From an uncultured Lachnospiraceae bacterium (GTDB lineage: Bacteria; Bacillota; Clostridia; Lachnospirales; Lachnospiraceae): a stretch of 12,292 nucleotides of DNA. A model generated the notes under the pieces. That model searched no databases and was not told the origin of the DNA. It saw nothing but the letters and a program-made list of their open reading frames with translations. The position numbers were made by a program, and so were the translations under genes. Each line of letters begins with the position of its first letter. The stretch's first letter is position 1. The stretch lies in contig CATZYB010000063.1 of the NCBI GenBank assembly GCA_958426095.1, positions 1 through 12,292 on the forward strand. The letters are read 5' to 3'. Positions 1 to 7,678 of this stretch are shown one piece after another.

Positions 1-263
1 CATGTTCATATCCTAACAGAATGACAACTAGCTGTTATCTTCCCGTTTTTTACTGACTGTTTTCACTTAATGAATCTGCCATGCAGATGATTTTAGTGAA
101 AACGCCGTTACCTGTCCGCTTAGTGAGGTTCTTTCGAACTTAGCGGCAGCGTAACTACCTTTTTGGTTTTGTTCGTTTTTTTGAAATTCTCTTTAAAGAA
201 CTTTCGGGATTGTTTTATTGTTTAATTGTCAATGTTCTTTGTTTTCAGCTTTAAGCCGTCAAC
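1..263 (-). other. Probable rRNA operon leader (transcribed, non-coding)
   Basis: This is the transcribed region downstream of the two tandem promoters, running off the left edge. Read on the minus strand it holds a boxA-like stretch (GTTCTTTAAAGA at 201-190) and three hairpins: one at 107-155 (outer arms GTTAC/GTAAC, then CTG/CAG, with an inner CCGCT/AGCGG), one at 60-102 (outer arms TTTTCACT/AGTGAAAA, inner perfect ATCTGC/GCAGAT with a 3-base loop), and one at 14-37 (TAACAG/CTGTTA). No credible reading frame or Shine-Dalgarno site occurs. Strong promoters followed by a structured leader of about 260 bases fit a pre-16S leader. The 16S gene itself is not in the window, so another stable RNA or a highly expressed gene cannot be excluded. 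Confidence 0.5.
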
Positions 264-330
264 GTTTTATATCTTATCACACTGTTTCGACTTTGTCAAC
301 AACTTTTTTGATTTATTTTTTTAAATCTTT
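264..330 (-). promoter_or_regulatory. Strong promoter P2 (probable rRNA promoter)
   Basis: On the minus strand there is a perfect TTGACA -35 (294-299), a 17-base spacer and a TAAGAT -10 (271-276) preceded by TGA, an extended -10. Transcription should start near 264. The 30 bases upstream (300-330) are almost pure A/T with A-tracts, like an UP element. It is the second of two similar promoters 93 bases apart that point the same way. Confidence 0.75.
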
Positions 331-356
331 TTTGTTTCGACTCCGTTTCCCGAGTG

Positions 357-420
357 CTTTTATATACTATCATCTTCCAATGGTTTTGTCAACAAGTTTT
401 TTTAGTTTTTTTACAAAAAA
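357..420 (-). promoter_or_regulatory. Strong promoter P1 (probable rRNA promoter)
   Basis: On the minus strand a perfect TTGACA -35 (387-392) is followed by a 17-base spacer and a TAGTAT -10 (364-369) preceded by TGA, an extended -10. Transcription should start near 357. A-tracts at about 393-420 resemble an UP element. With P2 it forms the tandem arrangement usual for rRNA operons in Firmicutes. The A/T-rich stretch 421-508, between here and the radA stop, holds no clear gene or terminator. Confidence 0.72.
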
Positions 421-508
421 CAAAAATTCAGATAATCATCCCTATTTTCGAGAATAATTGTGTCTAATTTATCTTAATTGTATCTATTTTGTTTCAATAT
501 GAGGCAGA

Positions 509-1867
509 TCAGTTTAACTTACTCACTAATTCCCTGAGACTGGTCACTCCAACAAGTTCAATACCGCCTTTATCAATTCCTGTCACATTTACTCCCGGTA
601 AAATACATCTCTCAAAACCAAGTTTTTTCGCTTCCTGAACACATTGGGCCGCCATACTCACCCCACGTACTTCTCCGGACAAGCCAACCTCGCCAAAAAC
701 AACGGTCTTTTCATCTATAGGAAGATCTTTAAAACTTGAAATAATTGCCGTAACTACAGCCAAATCTAACGCAGGTGCATTCAGTTTCATTCCACCGGCA
801 ATATTGACATAAGCATCCCAACTGGCCAAAGATAAACCGAGACGTTTTTCAATAACAGCCATTAACAGATTTACCCGGTTGTAATCCATGCCGGCAGCTG
901 TTCTCCGCGGCATATTAAAATTGGTGCGGCAAACAAGGGCCTGCACTTCTACCATGACCGGACGGGTTCCCTCCATCAAACAGGCGACAACTGAGCCAGA
1001 GGCTCCTTCCGGACGTCCATCCAAAAGATACTGAGATGGATTTAACACCTCTTTCAAGCCGCTCTGGCCCATCTCAAATACACCGATTTCATTAGTGGAA
1101 CCGAAACGATTTTTTACACTCCGAAGGATTCGATACGCCGCATGACGCTCTCCTTCAAAATACAGAACGGTATCTACCATGTGTTCGAGAACTCTTGGCC
1201 CGGCCACGACCCCTTCCTTTGTTACATGCCCGACAATAAATACACTCACGCCAAGGGTTTTGGCTATTTTCATAAAAATCCCGGTAGATTCCCGTACCTG
1301 TGTAACACTTCCCGGTGCGGAACTGACATCATCTTTACACATTGTCTGAATGGAATCTATAATGACAAGCTCTGGCTTGATCCGTTCGATAATCTCCTGA
1401 ATAACTTCCAAATCCGTTTCGCACAGCATCATCAAATCTCCGGAATACTCTCCCAGTCTGTCAGCACGGATTTTTATCTGCTGCAATGACTCTTCTCCCG
1501 AAATGTAAAGTACTTTATGTTTTTTCGATGCGAGAAGCAGGCACATTTGAAGCAATAAAGTTGATTTTCCTATTCCCGGGTCTCCACCCACCAAGACCAT
1601 GGAACCTTCAACAATACCGCCTCCAAGGACCCGGTCAAATTCCTGAATCCCCGTGGATATACGGCTGCTGTTTTCCCCACTGACTTTAGAAAGCAGCGTA
1701 GGTTCTTCCCGCCGTACCGCCGTAGATTTTCGACGTGAACTGTCGGCCGTGATCACCGGCTCCTCCACAAATGTATTCCATCCTCTGCATCCCGGACACT
1801 GTCCCATCCACTTTGATGACTCATACCCACAGGATTGACAGTAAAAAACCGTTTTTCCTTTTGCCAT
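509..1867 (-). CDS. radA: DNA repair protein RadA (Sms)
   Basis: RadA is a RecA-like ATPase that helps process recombination intermediates and drives branch migration on DNA in the cytoplasm. The 452-residue product has all family parts in order: an N-terminal zinc finger (C10-x2-C13 and C24-x2-C27), Walker A GGDPGIGKST at 94-103, Walker B LVIID at 167-171, the diagnostic KNRFG motif at 252-256, and a C-terminal Lon-protease-like domain from about residue 270. The length is normal for the family. I chose the ATG at 1867 (MAKGK...) because an AGGAAA site lies just upstream; a GTG 18 bases earlier in frame would put that site inside the gene. It lies downstream of the clpC unit but behind a terminator (1942-1973), so it should have its own promoter; none is convincing in the 75-base gap. 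No clear terminator follows its stop. Confidence 0.97.
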   Translation of the reverse strand: MAKGKTVFYCQSCGYESSKWMGQCPGCRGWNTFVEEPVITADSSRRKSTAVRREEPTLLSKVSGENSSRISTGIQEFDRVLGGGIVEGSMVLVGGDPGIGKSTLLLQMCLLLASKKHKVLYISGEESLQQIKIRADRLGEYSGDLMMLCETDLEVIQEIIERIKPELVIIDSIQTMCKDDVSSAPGSVTQVRESTGIFMKIAKTLGVSVFIVGHVTKEGVVAGPRVLEHMVDTVLYFEGERHAAYRILRSVKNRFGSTNEIGVFEMGQSGLKEVLNPSQYLLDGRPEGASGSVVACLMEGTRPVMVEVQALVCRTNFNMPRRTAAGMDYNRVNLLMAVIEKRLGLSLASWDAYVNIAGGMKLNAPALDLAVVTAIISSFKDLPIDEKTVVFGEVGLSGEVRGVSMAAQCVQEAKKLGFERCILPGVNVTGIDKGGIELVGVTSLRELVSKLN

Positions 1868-1941
1868 AATGCTATTTCCTTTCACACTGCGCTGTTTGAT
1901 CTAAAACAAAATTATTTGCTGAATATTACATTCCTATTTCA

Positions 1942-1973
1942 TAAAAAATGGGCTGTCACCACTGTAACAGCCC
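1942..1973 (-). terminator. Rho-independent terminator of the gntR-clpC unit
   Basis: Read on the minus strand, GGGCTGTTAC (1973-1964), loop AGTG and GTGACAGCCC (1959-1950) form a 10-bp stem with one G-U pair, followed by a run of six T (1948-1943). It lies 15 bases past the stop of the small protein gene and upstream of radA, so it separates the two transcription units. Confidence 0.9.
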
Positions 1974-1987
1974 GCTTCATATTTCAG

Positions 1988-2398
1988 TTACATTTTCTTT
2001 ACAACAACCGTCTGAGGTTTACCGCCAAACTCAACGCTGATGACCAGCTTGCCGCCGAGATTTGTTTTCATGATTCCCATATGGAAACCATCAATCATCA
2101 CTTCATATTCGCTCTCTGCTTCCAGCTCCAGAGTAAGCTGAGCCTGATCTTCGCCTTCTACCTGAAACTCAACTTGTGTATCTGTCACTTTCATATGATG
2201 TACAGCTGTACCTGGTACGGACTCATAGACAAAGGATTCATTCTTTTCCAGTTTTGTAATTTCCTTGAAGGTTTTTACTTTATAGCTATCTCCCTGAAAC
2301 TCAAATCCGGATAATTTGGATTTTTGTTCTAAAGTATAATCACCAAAACTTAATGTTCCATCAGATTCCGAACGAATCAATTCACTAACTACTGCCAT
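1988..2398 (-). CDS. Conserved protein of unknown function between clpC and radA
   Basis: This is a 136-residue acidic protein without signal peptide, membrane segment or catalytic motif that I can name. It is rich in alternating hydrophobic and charged residues (for example QVEFQVEGEDQ and KLVISVEFGGK), which suggests a mostly beta-sheet fold. I recall close relatives in Lachnospiraceae often labelled 'endosialidase'; nothing in this sequence supports that enzyme activity, and the protein is far too short for one. The start is well supported by AGGAGG about 9 bases before the ATG. It lies 114 bases after the clpC stop with no terminator in between, and a strong terminator follows at once, so it may be the last gene of the gntR-clpC unit. 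The gap contains a TATAAT (minus strand, near 2495) but with no good -35. Real gene: very likely; function: unknown. Confidence 0.88.
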   Translation of the reverse strand: MAVVSELIRSESDGTLSFGDYTLEQKSKLSGFEFQGDSYKVKTFKEITKLEKNESFVYESVPGTAVHHMKVTDTQVEFQVEGEDQAQLTLELEAESEYEVMIDGFHMGIMKTNLGGKLVISVEFGGKPQTVVVKKM

Positions 2399-2512
2399 GG
2401 TATTTTATCCTCCTAAATTAGAACACTGCTTTATCTAACAGTATGTCTTTACATCATTGACAAGACCGAAAACTCTCATCAACTTATGCTCATTATATCT
2501 TATTTTTCTGAT

Positions 2513-4966
2513 TTACGCCAGAGTATTCGGCGAGTTTATAGAAATTTTAATCTCTTTGTTTGTCAATGTCAGGCGCACCTGGTCTCCGCGGTGAATCTTC
2601 CCACTGAGAATCTCTTCCGCCAAAAGGTCCTCGACTTTATTTTGAATCGCTCTTCGAAGAGGTCGGGCGCCATATATCGGATCAAAACCAGCTTCCGACA
2701 GCATACGAAGAACACCATCAGATGCATGAAGATCGATTCCCATCTGTTCCATAGCCCTTCCTGAAATTTCGTTCATCATAATACCTACGATCTTTCGTAT
2801 ATGTTCCTGGGTAAGAGAATGGAAAACGATAATATCGTCAATACGGTTTAAAAACTCCGGTTTAAAAATATGTTTTACCTCTTCCATAACTGCCAACTTC
2901 ATTCGGGCATAATCCGCTTTTTCATCATTATCCGACAAAAATCCAAGCTTTTTAGGTGCAACAATGCTGGACGCTCCTGCATTGGACGTCATAATGATCA
3001 CAGTATTTTTAAAATCCACACGGCGTCCCTGGGAATCTGTAATATGTCCATCATCTAATACCTGAAGCAGAATATTAAACACATCCGGATGCGCCTTCTC
3101 AATCTCATCAAAAAGCAATATCGAATAAGGATTCCGACGCACTTTTTCACTGAGCTGTCCGCCTTCATCATAACCCACATATCCCGGAGGAGAACCGATT
3201 AATTTGGATACACTGTGCTTTTCCATATATTCGGACATATCCATTCGGATAATATTACTTTCCGAACCAAACATAGCTTCCGCAAGAGCCTTGGATAATT
3301 CGGTCTTTCCCACACCTGTCGGTCCAAGAAACAGGAAAGAGCCAATTGGACGCTTCGGATCCTTCAGGCCAACGCGCCCCCGTCGAATCGCTTTTGCCAC
3401 GGCCGTCACAGCCTCATCCTGACCGACGACCCGTCGATGAAGTGTCGATTCCAGACGCATCAGCCGCTCCGATTCTCTTTCTTCCAGCTGTTTCAATGGT
3501 ATCTTTGTCCAGCTTGATACCACATCCGCAATATCCCTCTCCTGCACAGTAACCTTTCTCCTATTCCGCCGTTCCACATTGCGCTGCATAGACGCAATTT
3601 CTGTAGCCAGCAGCTTCTGGTCCTTACTGATTTCAGATGCCCGTATCATATCACCGGAAATGATCGCCGCTTCCTTTTCCTCCTCCAAAACCGCCATCTG
3701 TTTCGTCAGATTCTGCAGCTCACCAGTCAGGCTCATCGATGAAAGTTTCACCTTGGCTGATGCCTCATCGATCAGATCAATAGCTTTATCCGGAAGGAAA
3801 CGATCATTAATATAACGTATGGACATCTTTACCGCAGCTTCGATCGCTTCATCAGAAATGGTAACCTGATGATGCTTTTCATAGGACGGACGGAGTCCTC
3901 TTAAAATTTCAATGCTTTCCGCCTCGCTCGGTTCATTTGTCATTACCGGCTGAAAACGGCGTTCCAACGCAGCATCTTTCTCAATATATTTCCGATATTC
4001 TTCAATGGTAGTAGCGCCAATGACCTGAATCTCGCCTCTGGCCAATGATGGTTTTAATATATTTGAAGCATCGAGAGCGCCTTCTGCACCTCCGGCACCG
4101 ATGATCGTATGGATTTCGTCAATAAAAAGCAACACCTGACCATCATTCTTAACTTCGGCAATCAGACGTTTGATCCGCTCCTCAAACTCTCCCCGGTACT
4201 TGGCCCCGGCCACCATGCCGGATAAATCCAGAGTCATCAGCCGCTTATCTCTAATCGTATCCGGAACAGCGCCTTCCGCAATCCGTGCAGCCAGCCCCTC
4301 AACTACTGCCGTCTTTCCGACACCAGGCTCACCAATCAGGCACGGATTATTTTTGGTCCGCCGACTTAAAATCTGAACGACACGCTGAATCTCCTGTTCC
4401 CGTCCAATCACCGGGTCCAGCTTACCTTCCCTGGCCATCCGGGTCAGATCCATACTATAGGCTTCCAGGGCAGAATTATTCTCTTTAGAACCACCGCTCT
4501 TAGAAGAAAGATAAGCCTTTGCCTCGGCCGCATTCATTCCCATCGCCGCCAATAATTCGGAGTACACTTTCTGGATACTTACTCCGAGTGTATTTAAAAG
4601 ACGTATCGCTATACAATCTTTTTCTTTTAATAAAGCAATCAAAAGATGTTCTGTTCCGATCTGCGTCTGATTCAACCGCGCCGCTTCCCGGCTGCTGCAT
4701 TCCAGTACCCGCCGCGCTCTCGGCGTATAATCGGCCGCCTCTCCGACAGCGACATCTCCGTCATTGATCAATTGTTTGATGAGCCGCAAAATCTGCTCTT
4801 CCGTAATATCATTCTGCAGCAGGATCCTGGATGCAAGACCATCCTCAGAGCGGATCAGTCCCAACATCAGATGTTCTGTTCCCACATAATTGTGATGCAG
4901 TTCTTCCGCTATGTCTCTGGCATATGTCACTGCCCTTTCCGCCTGCCTTGTCAAACGATACTGCAT
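2513..4966 (-). CDS. clpC: ATP-dependent Clp protease ATP-binding subunit ClpC
   Basis: ClpC is the AAA+ unfoldase that threads damaged or regulatory proteins into the ClpP peptidase. The 817-residue product has the full layout: two N-terminal Clp-N repeats (about 1-145), first ATPase domain with Walker A GEPGVGKT (212-219) and Walker B LLFIDE (279-284), a middle coiled-coil domain (about 405-475), second ATPase domain with Walker A GPTGVGKT (548-555) and Walker B ILLFDE (616-621), and an LGF loop (674-676) matching the ClpP-docking VGF loop of ClpC. The middle domain and the length (about 810 in the family) separate it from ClpB, ClpE and ClpA. The ATG at 4966 is preferred because AGGAGG ends 6 bases before it; a TTG 6 bases earlier would abut that site. 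It follows the gntR gene by 58 bases and probably shares its promoter. No ctsR, mcsA or mcsB is next to it. Confidence 0.97.
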   Translation of the reverse strand: MQYRLTRQAERAVTYARDIAEELHHNYVGTEHLMLGLIRSEDGLASRILLQNDITEEQILRLIKQLINDGDVAVGEAADYTPRARRVLECSSREAARLNQTQIGTEHLLIALLKEKDCIAIRLLNTLGVSIQKVYSELLAAMGMNAAEAKAYLSSKSGGSKENNSALEAYSMDLTRMAREGKLDPVIGREQEIQRVVQILSRRTKNNPCLIGEPGVGKTAVVEGLAARIAEGAVPDTIRDKRLMTLDLSGMVAGAKYRGEFEERIKRLIAEVKNDGQVLLFIDEIHTIIGAGGAEGALDASNILKPSLARGEIQVIGATTIEEYRKYIEKDAALERRFQPVMTNEPSEAESIEILRGLRPSYEKHHQVTISDEAIEAAVKMSIRYINDRFLPDKAIDLIDEASAKVKLSSMSLTGELQNLTKQMAVLEEEKEAAIISGDMIRASEISKDQKLLATEIASMQRNVERRNRRKVTVQERDIADVVSSWTKIPLKQLEERESERLMRLESTLHRRVVGQDEAVTAVAKAIRRGRVGLKDPKRPIGSFLFLGPTGVGKTELSKALAEAMFGSESNIIRMDMSEYMEKHSVSKLIGSPPGYVGYDEGGQLSEKVRRNPYSILLFDEIEKAHPDVFNILLQVLDDGHITDSQGRRVDFKNTVIIMTSNAGASSIVAPKKLGFLSDNDEKADYARMKLAVMEEVKHIFKPEFLNRIDDIIVFHSLTQEHIRKIVGIMMNEISGRAMEQMGIDLHASDGVLRMLSEAGFDPIYGARPLRRAIQNKVEDLLAEEILSGKIHRGDQVRLTLTNKEIKISINSPNTLA

Positions 4967-4986
4967 AATCAACCTCCTGTTTGTCT

Positions 4987-5025
4987 AATCACCGGAACGC
5001 CCTGTCTCTGGCTCTTTCAGTGATT
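4987..5025 (-). other. Possible intercistronic hairpin before clpC
   Basis: In the gntR-clpC gap the minus strand reads AATCACTG (5025-5018) and CGGTGATT (4994-4987), which can pair over 8 bp with one G-U, around a loop of 23 bases that itself holds a small GCC/GGC pairing. No T-run follows, so it is not a terminator. It lies just upstream of the clpC ribosome binding site and might affect translation or mRNA processing. It could also be chance. Confidence 0.3.
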
Positions 5026-5423
5026 CATGTCTCGTCATATTCCTCCCTGTCTTTGCAGGTAAAGGAATCATAAATATCATCTACCATGTCATGAACTTCC
5101 TCACGGCCGACATTTTTGCAGATCGCTTCGGCCAGTACCGACTGAAGCATCGCCATGATCTGCCGTGAAGCCAGAACCTGATCATAGTCAATGGCAATAA
5201 TTGCCCCTTTTCTTCGGTCCAGCTTAATATAGCCTTCCTGCCTTAATACAGAATAGGCTTTGTTCACTGTATGCATATTAATCCCGATATTGTCTGCCAG
5301 CTGACGAACGGAAGGCAGAGAATCCCCCACCGTCAACTGGGATGTGGCAATCCCCATGATAATCTGATTGCGAAGCTGAATATAAATTGCTTCATCACTG
5401 TTAAAATCAATTTTTATAATCAT
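5025..5423 (-). CDS. GntR-family (YtrA-like) transcriptional regulator
   Basis: This is a 132-residue winged-helix DNA-binding protein. The N-terminal 75 residues are a GntR domain: IYIQLRNQI near 13-21, the typical LPSVRQLA at 36-43, the recognition region INMHTVNKAYSVLRQEGYI at 48-66 and a basic wing (DRRKG). The remaining 55 residues form a short helical tail rather than a large ligand domain, as in the YtrA subfamily. YtrA regulators usually sit beside ABC transporter genes; here the partner gene is clpC, where ctsR would be expected. The ATG is preceded by GGGTGAT, a short but usable Shine-Dalgarno. Upstream is a near-consensus promoter overlapped by a perfect inverted repeat, which suggests that the protein represses its own unit and therefore clpC. 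The effector is unknown. Confidence 0.92.
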   Translation of the reverse strand: MIIKIDFNSDEAIYIQLRNQIIMGIATSQLTVGDSLPSVRQLADNIGINMHTVNKAYSVLRQEGYIKLDRRKGAIIAIDYDQVLASRQIMAMLQSVLAEAICKNVGREEVHDMVDDIYDSFTCKDREEYDET

Positions 5424-5460
5424 ATCATCACCCGAATTCTATCTTTTGAATCGTTACATC

Positions 5461-5499
5461 TGTTATATATATAATATAACACCTTTCGAGTAATGTCAA
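5461..5499 (-). promoter_or_regulatory. Promoter with operator-like palindrome for gntR-clpC
   Basis: On the minus strand TTGACA (5494-5499), a 17-base spacer and TATTAT (5471-5476) make a near-consensus promoter with a start near 5464 and a leader of about 40 bases. A perfect inverted repeat, TGTTATAT (5461-5468) and ATATAACA (5474-5481) around a 5-base centre, covers the -10 box and the start point. A dimeric repressor bound there would block the polymerase; the GntR protein encoded directly downstream is the obvious candidate. The promoter starts 4 bases after the stop codon of the HAD gene. No CtsR or CIRCE box is seen. Confidence 0.82.
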
Positions 5500-5502
5500 T
5501 CC

Positions 5503-6285
5503 TTACAAATATTCAATCATATCTTTTAGCGAACCGAAAACAGCATCTGGTTTCACATCGGATCTTTCAATATCTTCTGCCTGTGTCTCCCCACTGAGTA
5601 CTAAGATTCCCACGGCCCCGTTATTGACGCCCGTTGCCACATCCGTGTATATCCGGTCACCTACAAAGGCAATTTCATCTTTTTTATATCCCGTTTTCTG
5701 TAAAACCATATCTACAGTTTCTTTACATGGTTTTCCCAAATATTTCGGCTGTACGCCTGTAGAAAGTGAAACAGCGGCGCACATTGCTCCACAATCCGGT
5801 ATAAATCCATTCTCCGTCGGACAATTAATATCCTTATGGGTTGCTAAAAACACTGCGCCCTCCCGGATATAAGTGCAGATCCGCTCTAATTTTTCATAGG
5901 TCAATGTCATATCAAAGCCGACAACCACCACATCCGGCTTTTCCTGTACAAGACAAATTCCCGATGTCTCAAAAAGCTCCTCCAGAGCCGGGGTTCCCGC
6001 CAGATAAACCTTCCTCCCCGGATAATTTGTCTTTAAATATTCGACGGTCACGTCACCGGAAGTCATAATGTCCTTTTCTGTTGCCGCATAACCCATCCGC
6101 CTTAACTTCTCCACATACATGGCTCCGTTTTTTGATGAATTATTTGTAAAAAAGACAAACTCTCGCCCTGTCTCCCGGACACGCTGAATAAATTCCAAAG
6201 CTCCGTCAATCCGATTCTCACCCAGATAAAATGTACCATCCATATCCAGGACAAATAAATTGATTTTATCAAAAAGCTCTTTCAC
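5503..6285 (-). CDS. HAD-superfamily phosphatase, NagD/IIA type
   Basis: This is a cytoplasmic haloacid dehalogenase-type phosphatase of 260 residues, the usual length of the NagD/AraL/p-nitrophenylphosphatase group. The four HAD motifs are visible: I, DMDGT with nucleophile D14 and acid D16; II, FFTNNS at 45-50; III, K185 in LGKP; IV, GDRIYTD at 209-215, supplying magnesium-binding D210 and D215. The cap domain between motifs II and III is of the C2 type, which favours small phosphorylated substrates such as nucleotides or sugar phosphates. The substrate cannot be read from the sequence. The start is a GTG at 6285, with GGAGG 8 bases upstream. It follows the purine operon but is separated from it by a terminator, so a link to purine metabolism is only positional. 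I see no clear promoter in the 63 bases before it, so read-through is possible. Confidence 0.93.
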   Translation of the reverse strand: MKELFDKINLFVLDMDGTFYLGENRIDGALEFIQRVRETGREFVFFTNNSSKNGAMYVEKLRRMGYAATEKDIMTSGDVTVEYLKTNYPGRKVYLAGTPALEELFETSGICLVQEKPDVVVVGFDMTLTYEKLERICTYIREGAVFLATHKDINCPTENGFIPDCGAMCAAVSLSTGVQPKYLGKPCKETVDMVLQKTGYKKDEIAFVGDRIYTDVATGVNNGAVGILVLSGETQAEDIERSDVKPDAVFGSLKDMIEYL

Positions 6286-6348
6286 AAGCCCTTCCTCCTC
6301 TTAAGGCAATTCCAGTTCAGATGCTAAAGGCATACAAATCTCATTCTG

Positions 6349-6382
6349 AAAAAAAGAGCCGATAAGTTTACCGACTCTTTTT
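6349..6382 (-). terminator. Terminator of the purine operon
   Basis: A 9-bp stem (6356-6377; arms GAGTCGGTA and TATCGGCTC on the minus strand, with two G-U pairs, loop AACT) is followed by seven T on the minus strand (6355-6349). On the plus strand five T follow (6378-6382), so it could work in both directions. It begins 25 bases past the purD stop. Confidence 0.88.
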
Positions 6383-6406
6383 CGTATGTTCATTATACAC
6401 GAAGTT

Positions 6407-7678
6407 TTATGCTTCATCAATAGCTTTTCCAATATCATGACGCATGTATTTATTGTCAAAACGTACCCACTCGGTCGCTTTATAGGCATTGGCCCGGGCC
6501 TCTTTTAAATTGCTGCCCTTCGCCGTGACGCCGAGAACACGGCCGCCATTGGTAACAATTCCCGCATCTGTACGTTTTGTTCCCGCATGGAAGCAATAAT
6601 AACCATCATGCTCTTTAAATGCGTCCAGGCCGTCGATGACAAAGCCTTTATCGTATTTGACCGGATATCCATCGGAAGCCAGTACAACGCAGACTGCCGC
6701 ATTATCTTCAAACTCCAGATGGATTTCATCCAGTTTACCATCGATACACGCTTCGAAAACATCCACAATGTCTGTCTTCATGCGAGGAAGCACCACCTGA
6801 GCTTCCGGATCACCGAAGCGCGCGTTATACTCAAGCACCTTCGGGCCATCCTCTGTCAGCATTAAACCAACAAAGAGAATACCAACAAAATCCCGGCCTT
6901 CAGCTTTCATAGCAGCCATCGTCGGTCTATAAATATTTTCTTCACAAAAAGCTGCAATTTCCGGCGTATAGAACGGACTTGGAGAAAAGGTGCCCATACC
7001 GCCGGTGTTCAGCCCCTGATCGCCGTCCTTTGCCCGTTTGTGATCCTGGGCGGAAGTCATCGGCACTACATGTGTTCCATCACAGAAGCAAAGCACGGAA
7101 ACTTCCCGTCCGGTCATAAACTCTTCGATGACCATACGGTTTCCGGCAGAGCCAAACTGTTTATCTTCCATAATGGTCTTTACACCATCTTTCGCTTCTT
7201 CCAATGTATTGCAGATCAAAACACCTTTCCCAAGCGCCAGGCCGTCCGCCTTCAGAACAATCGGCATCTTTGCTGTTTCAAGATATTCCAAAGCTTTCTG
7301 AGGATCGTCAAAATTCTCATAGGCCGCTGTCGGAATATTATATTTTTTCATTAAATCTTTTGAAAACGCCTTTGAGCCTTCAATCATTGCCGCAAGCTGT
7401 CTCGGACCAAAGACCCGAAGCCCCTTTTCTTCAAAAGCATTGACAATGCCGCCAACCAACGGATCATCCATACCGATGACTGTCAGATCAATGTCTTTTT
7501 CCAGAGCAAATTCCGTCAGCTTATCAAATTCCATAGCGCCGATATTCACACATTCCGCATATTCTTCAATTCCCGCATTTCCCGGTGCACAGTAAATCTT
7601 ATCTACACGTTTACTCTGAGCCACCTTCCATGCAATGGCATGTTCTCTTCCGCCGCTTCCTACAATCAGAACTTTCAT
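6407..7678 (-). CDS. purD: Phosphoribosylamine-glycine ligase (GAR synthetase)
   Basis: PurD joins glycine to 5-phosphoribosylamine with ATP to give GAR, the second step of purine synthesis. The 423-residue protein shows the family signatures: GGREHA at 9-14, DDPLVGGI at 71-78, the ATP-grasp loop KADGLALGKGV at 143-153, TGGMGTFSP at 225-233 and the metal-binding LEYNARFGDPEAQ at 282-294. Its length matches the family. The start codon overlaps the purN stop in an ATGA, with GGAGG inside the end of purN, so the two genes are translationally coupled. It is the last gene of the operon. In many relatives purH lies just before purD; here it does not. Confidence 0.98.
   Translation of the reverse strand: MKVLIVGSGGREHAIAWKVAQSKRVDKIYCAPGNAGIEEYAECVNIGAMEFDKLTEFALEKDIDLTVIGMDDPLVGGIVNAFEEKGLRVFGPRQLAAMIEGSKAFSKDLMKKYNIPTAAYENFDDPQKALEYLETAKMPIVLKADGLALGKGVLICNTLEEAKDGVKTIMEDKQFGSAGNRMVIEEFMTGREVSVLCFCDGTHVVPMTSAQDHKRAKDGDQGLNTGGMGTFSPSPFYTPEIAAFCEENIYRPTMAAMKAEGRDFVGILFVGLMLTEDGPKVLEYNARFGDPEAQVVLPRMKTDIVDVFEACIDGKLDEIHLEFEDNAAVCVVLASDGYPVKYDKGFVIDGLDAFKEHDGYYCFHAGTKRTDAGIVTNGGRVLGVTAKGSNLKEARANAYKATEWVRFDNKYMRHDIGKAIDEA

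Noticed and set aside
107..181. Plus-strand terminator reading (hairpin 107-155 followed by T-rich sequence)
   Set aside because: The T stretch is interrupted and starts several bases after the stem, and the strong promoters here point leftward, so a leader hairpin fits better. It could not be excluded if a plus-strand gene ended at the left edge.
218..457. Plus-strand reading frame of 79 codons in the left intergenic region
   Set aside because: It lies across the two leftward promoters, has low-complexity F/S-rich composition and no ribosome binding site.
1868..1885. Upstream GTG start for radA
   Set aside because: The ribosome binding site would lie inside the coding region; the ATG at 1867 gives the conserved MAKGK start with good spacing.
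1835..2314. Plus-strand reading frame of 159 codons opposite radA and the small protein gene
   Set aside because: It spans the start of radA, a terminator and the small gene on the other strand, has no ribosome binding site and no recognisable family; a shadow frame.
2399..2512. Promoter or terminator in the gap between clpC and the small protein gene
   Set aside because: A TATAAT near 2495 lacks a -35 at the right distance, TTGTCA near 2455 lacks a good -10, and no stem with a T-run is present.
4967..4972. Upstream TTG start for clpC
   Set aside because: It directly abuts the AGGAGG site with no spacing; the ATG 6 bases further on is correctly placed.
5461..5499. CtsR or CIRCE heat-shock operator upstream of gntR-clpC
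   Set aside because: No tandem GGTCAAA heptads and no 9-bp CIRCE arms are present; only the A/T-rich palindrome is seen.
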